This document shows positions 63,517 to 64,000 of a stretch of DNA of 64,000 bases, in pieces. The position numbers were made by a program, and so were the translations under genes. Positions within the stretch are counted from its first letter, which is position 1, and each line of letters opens with the position of its first letter. The notes under the pieces were generated by a model, which ran no database searches, had not been told where the DNA came from, and saw nothing but the letters and a program-made list of their open reading frames with translations. The stretch is from Costus lasius (lineage: Eukaryota > Streptophyta > Magnoliopsida > Zingiberales > Costaceae), in assembly GCA_027563935.2 (NCBI GenBank), contig JANVAS020000231.1:12356001-12420000 (forward strand). The letters run 5' to 3'.

Positions 63517-64000
63517 TCAAAGATTGGAAATCAATATTACCACAGAGATCAAAATCGAATTTAAGATGAATATTAGGAGTAAGATAAAGTTGAAGATTAT
63601 AAAATTAAAACTTAAATATGAGATCAAAATGAAAATGAAGATAATTATCAAGAATAAGATCAATGTTATAATTAAGAATGAGAATATGATAAATGACAAT
63701 TAAAGCTTATAATCGAGTTCAAAATTTTCATCATGATTAGATTAATATCAATATCAATAACAATATTAAGATTGAAGACCAAGATTACAAACAAGATCAA
63801 AATCGAGTTTAAGATTAAGAAAAGAAGATAAAGATGAATAGCATAAGATTAAGTTTGAAAACATGATTAAAATCATGATCAACATCATGATCGTGGACAA
63901 AATCAATATTAAATGAATATTGCAAAATGATAAACATCAAATATGGATCATAATCAAGATCAACATTCTCATCATTAAAATATCAAGATAAATATAAATA

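Larger units (their letters stand above)
59290..64000 (+). repeat. Satellite array, right block
   Basis: Same monomer and orientation, with equivalent positions at about 59587, 60077, 60567, 61057, 61547, 62037 and 63517. Monomers up to about 62.0 kb and from 63.5 kb resemble the main array; those between are diverged. The block runs off the end of the window. No gene is seen. Confidence 0.96.

Overview
This window is repetitive plant chromosomal DNA with no recognisable host gene. It consists of a head-to-tail satellite array with a monomer of about 490 bp, very AT-rich and with the + strand A-rich. Two full-length LTR retrotransposons, both in + orientation, interrupt it. A flowering-plant source is inferred from three features: both elements have primer-binding sites matching initiator tRNA-Met, one is a Tekay/Del-like chromovirus, and the other is a Ty1/copia element with a Tork/Angela-like polyprotein. 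The species cannot be told from the sequence, and I do not recognise the satellite.

Layout: 1-3425 satellite; 3426-14370 Ty3/gypsy element (5' LTR 3426-6815, internal 6816-10836, 3' LTR 10837-14370, 5-bp target duplication acaga); 14371-50143 satellite, about 72 monomer units; 50144-59289 Ty1/copia element (5' LTR 50144-51822, internal 51823-57611, 3' LTR 57612-59289, 5-bp target duplication taatc); 59290-64000 satellite, including a diverged stretch at about 62.0-63.5 kb. Both insertions resume the satellite in register, so the pre-insertion array was continuous.

The array has layered higher-order structure. There are trimers around the gypsy insertion, a run of near-identical single monomers (17.8-19.2 kb), two 1474-bp trimers (29.3-32.3 kb), four 1964-bp tetramers (33.8-41.6 kb) and four dimers of about 980 bp (42.6-46.5 kb). 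A block of about 2.4 kb is repeated 7.36 kb apart. One monomer is cut to 296 bp with a scar that looks like template switching.

The copia element has one uninterrupted 1294-codon gag-pol frame and LTRs that differ, as far as I can see, only in the length of a C tract; it looks young and possibly competent. The gypsy element is also young by LTR comparison, but its gag-pol frame has two in-frame TAG codons and an in-frame deletion that removes the end of Gag and the start of protease. This suggests a defective copy moved by proteins supplied in trans. All comparisons were made by eye; identity values, ages and family names need alignment and database searches.
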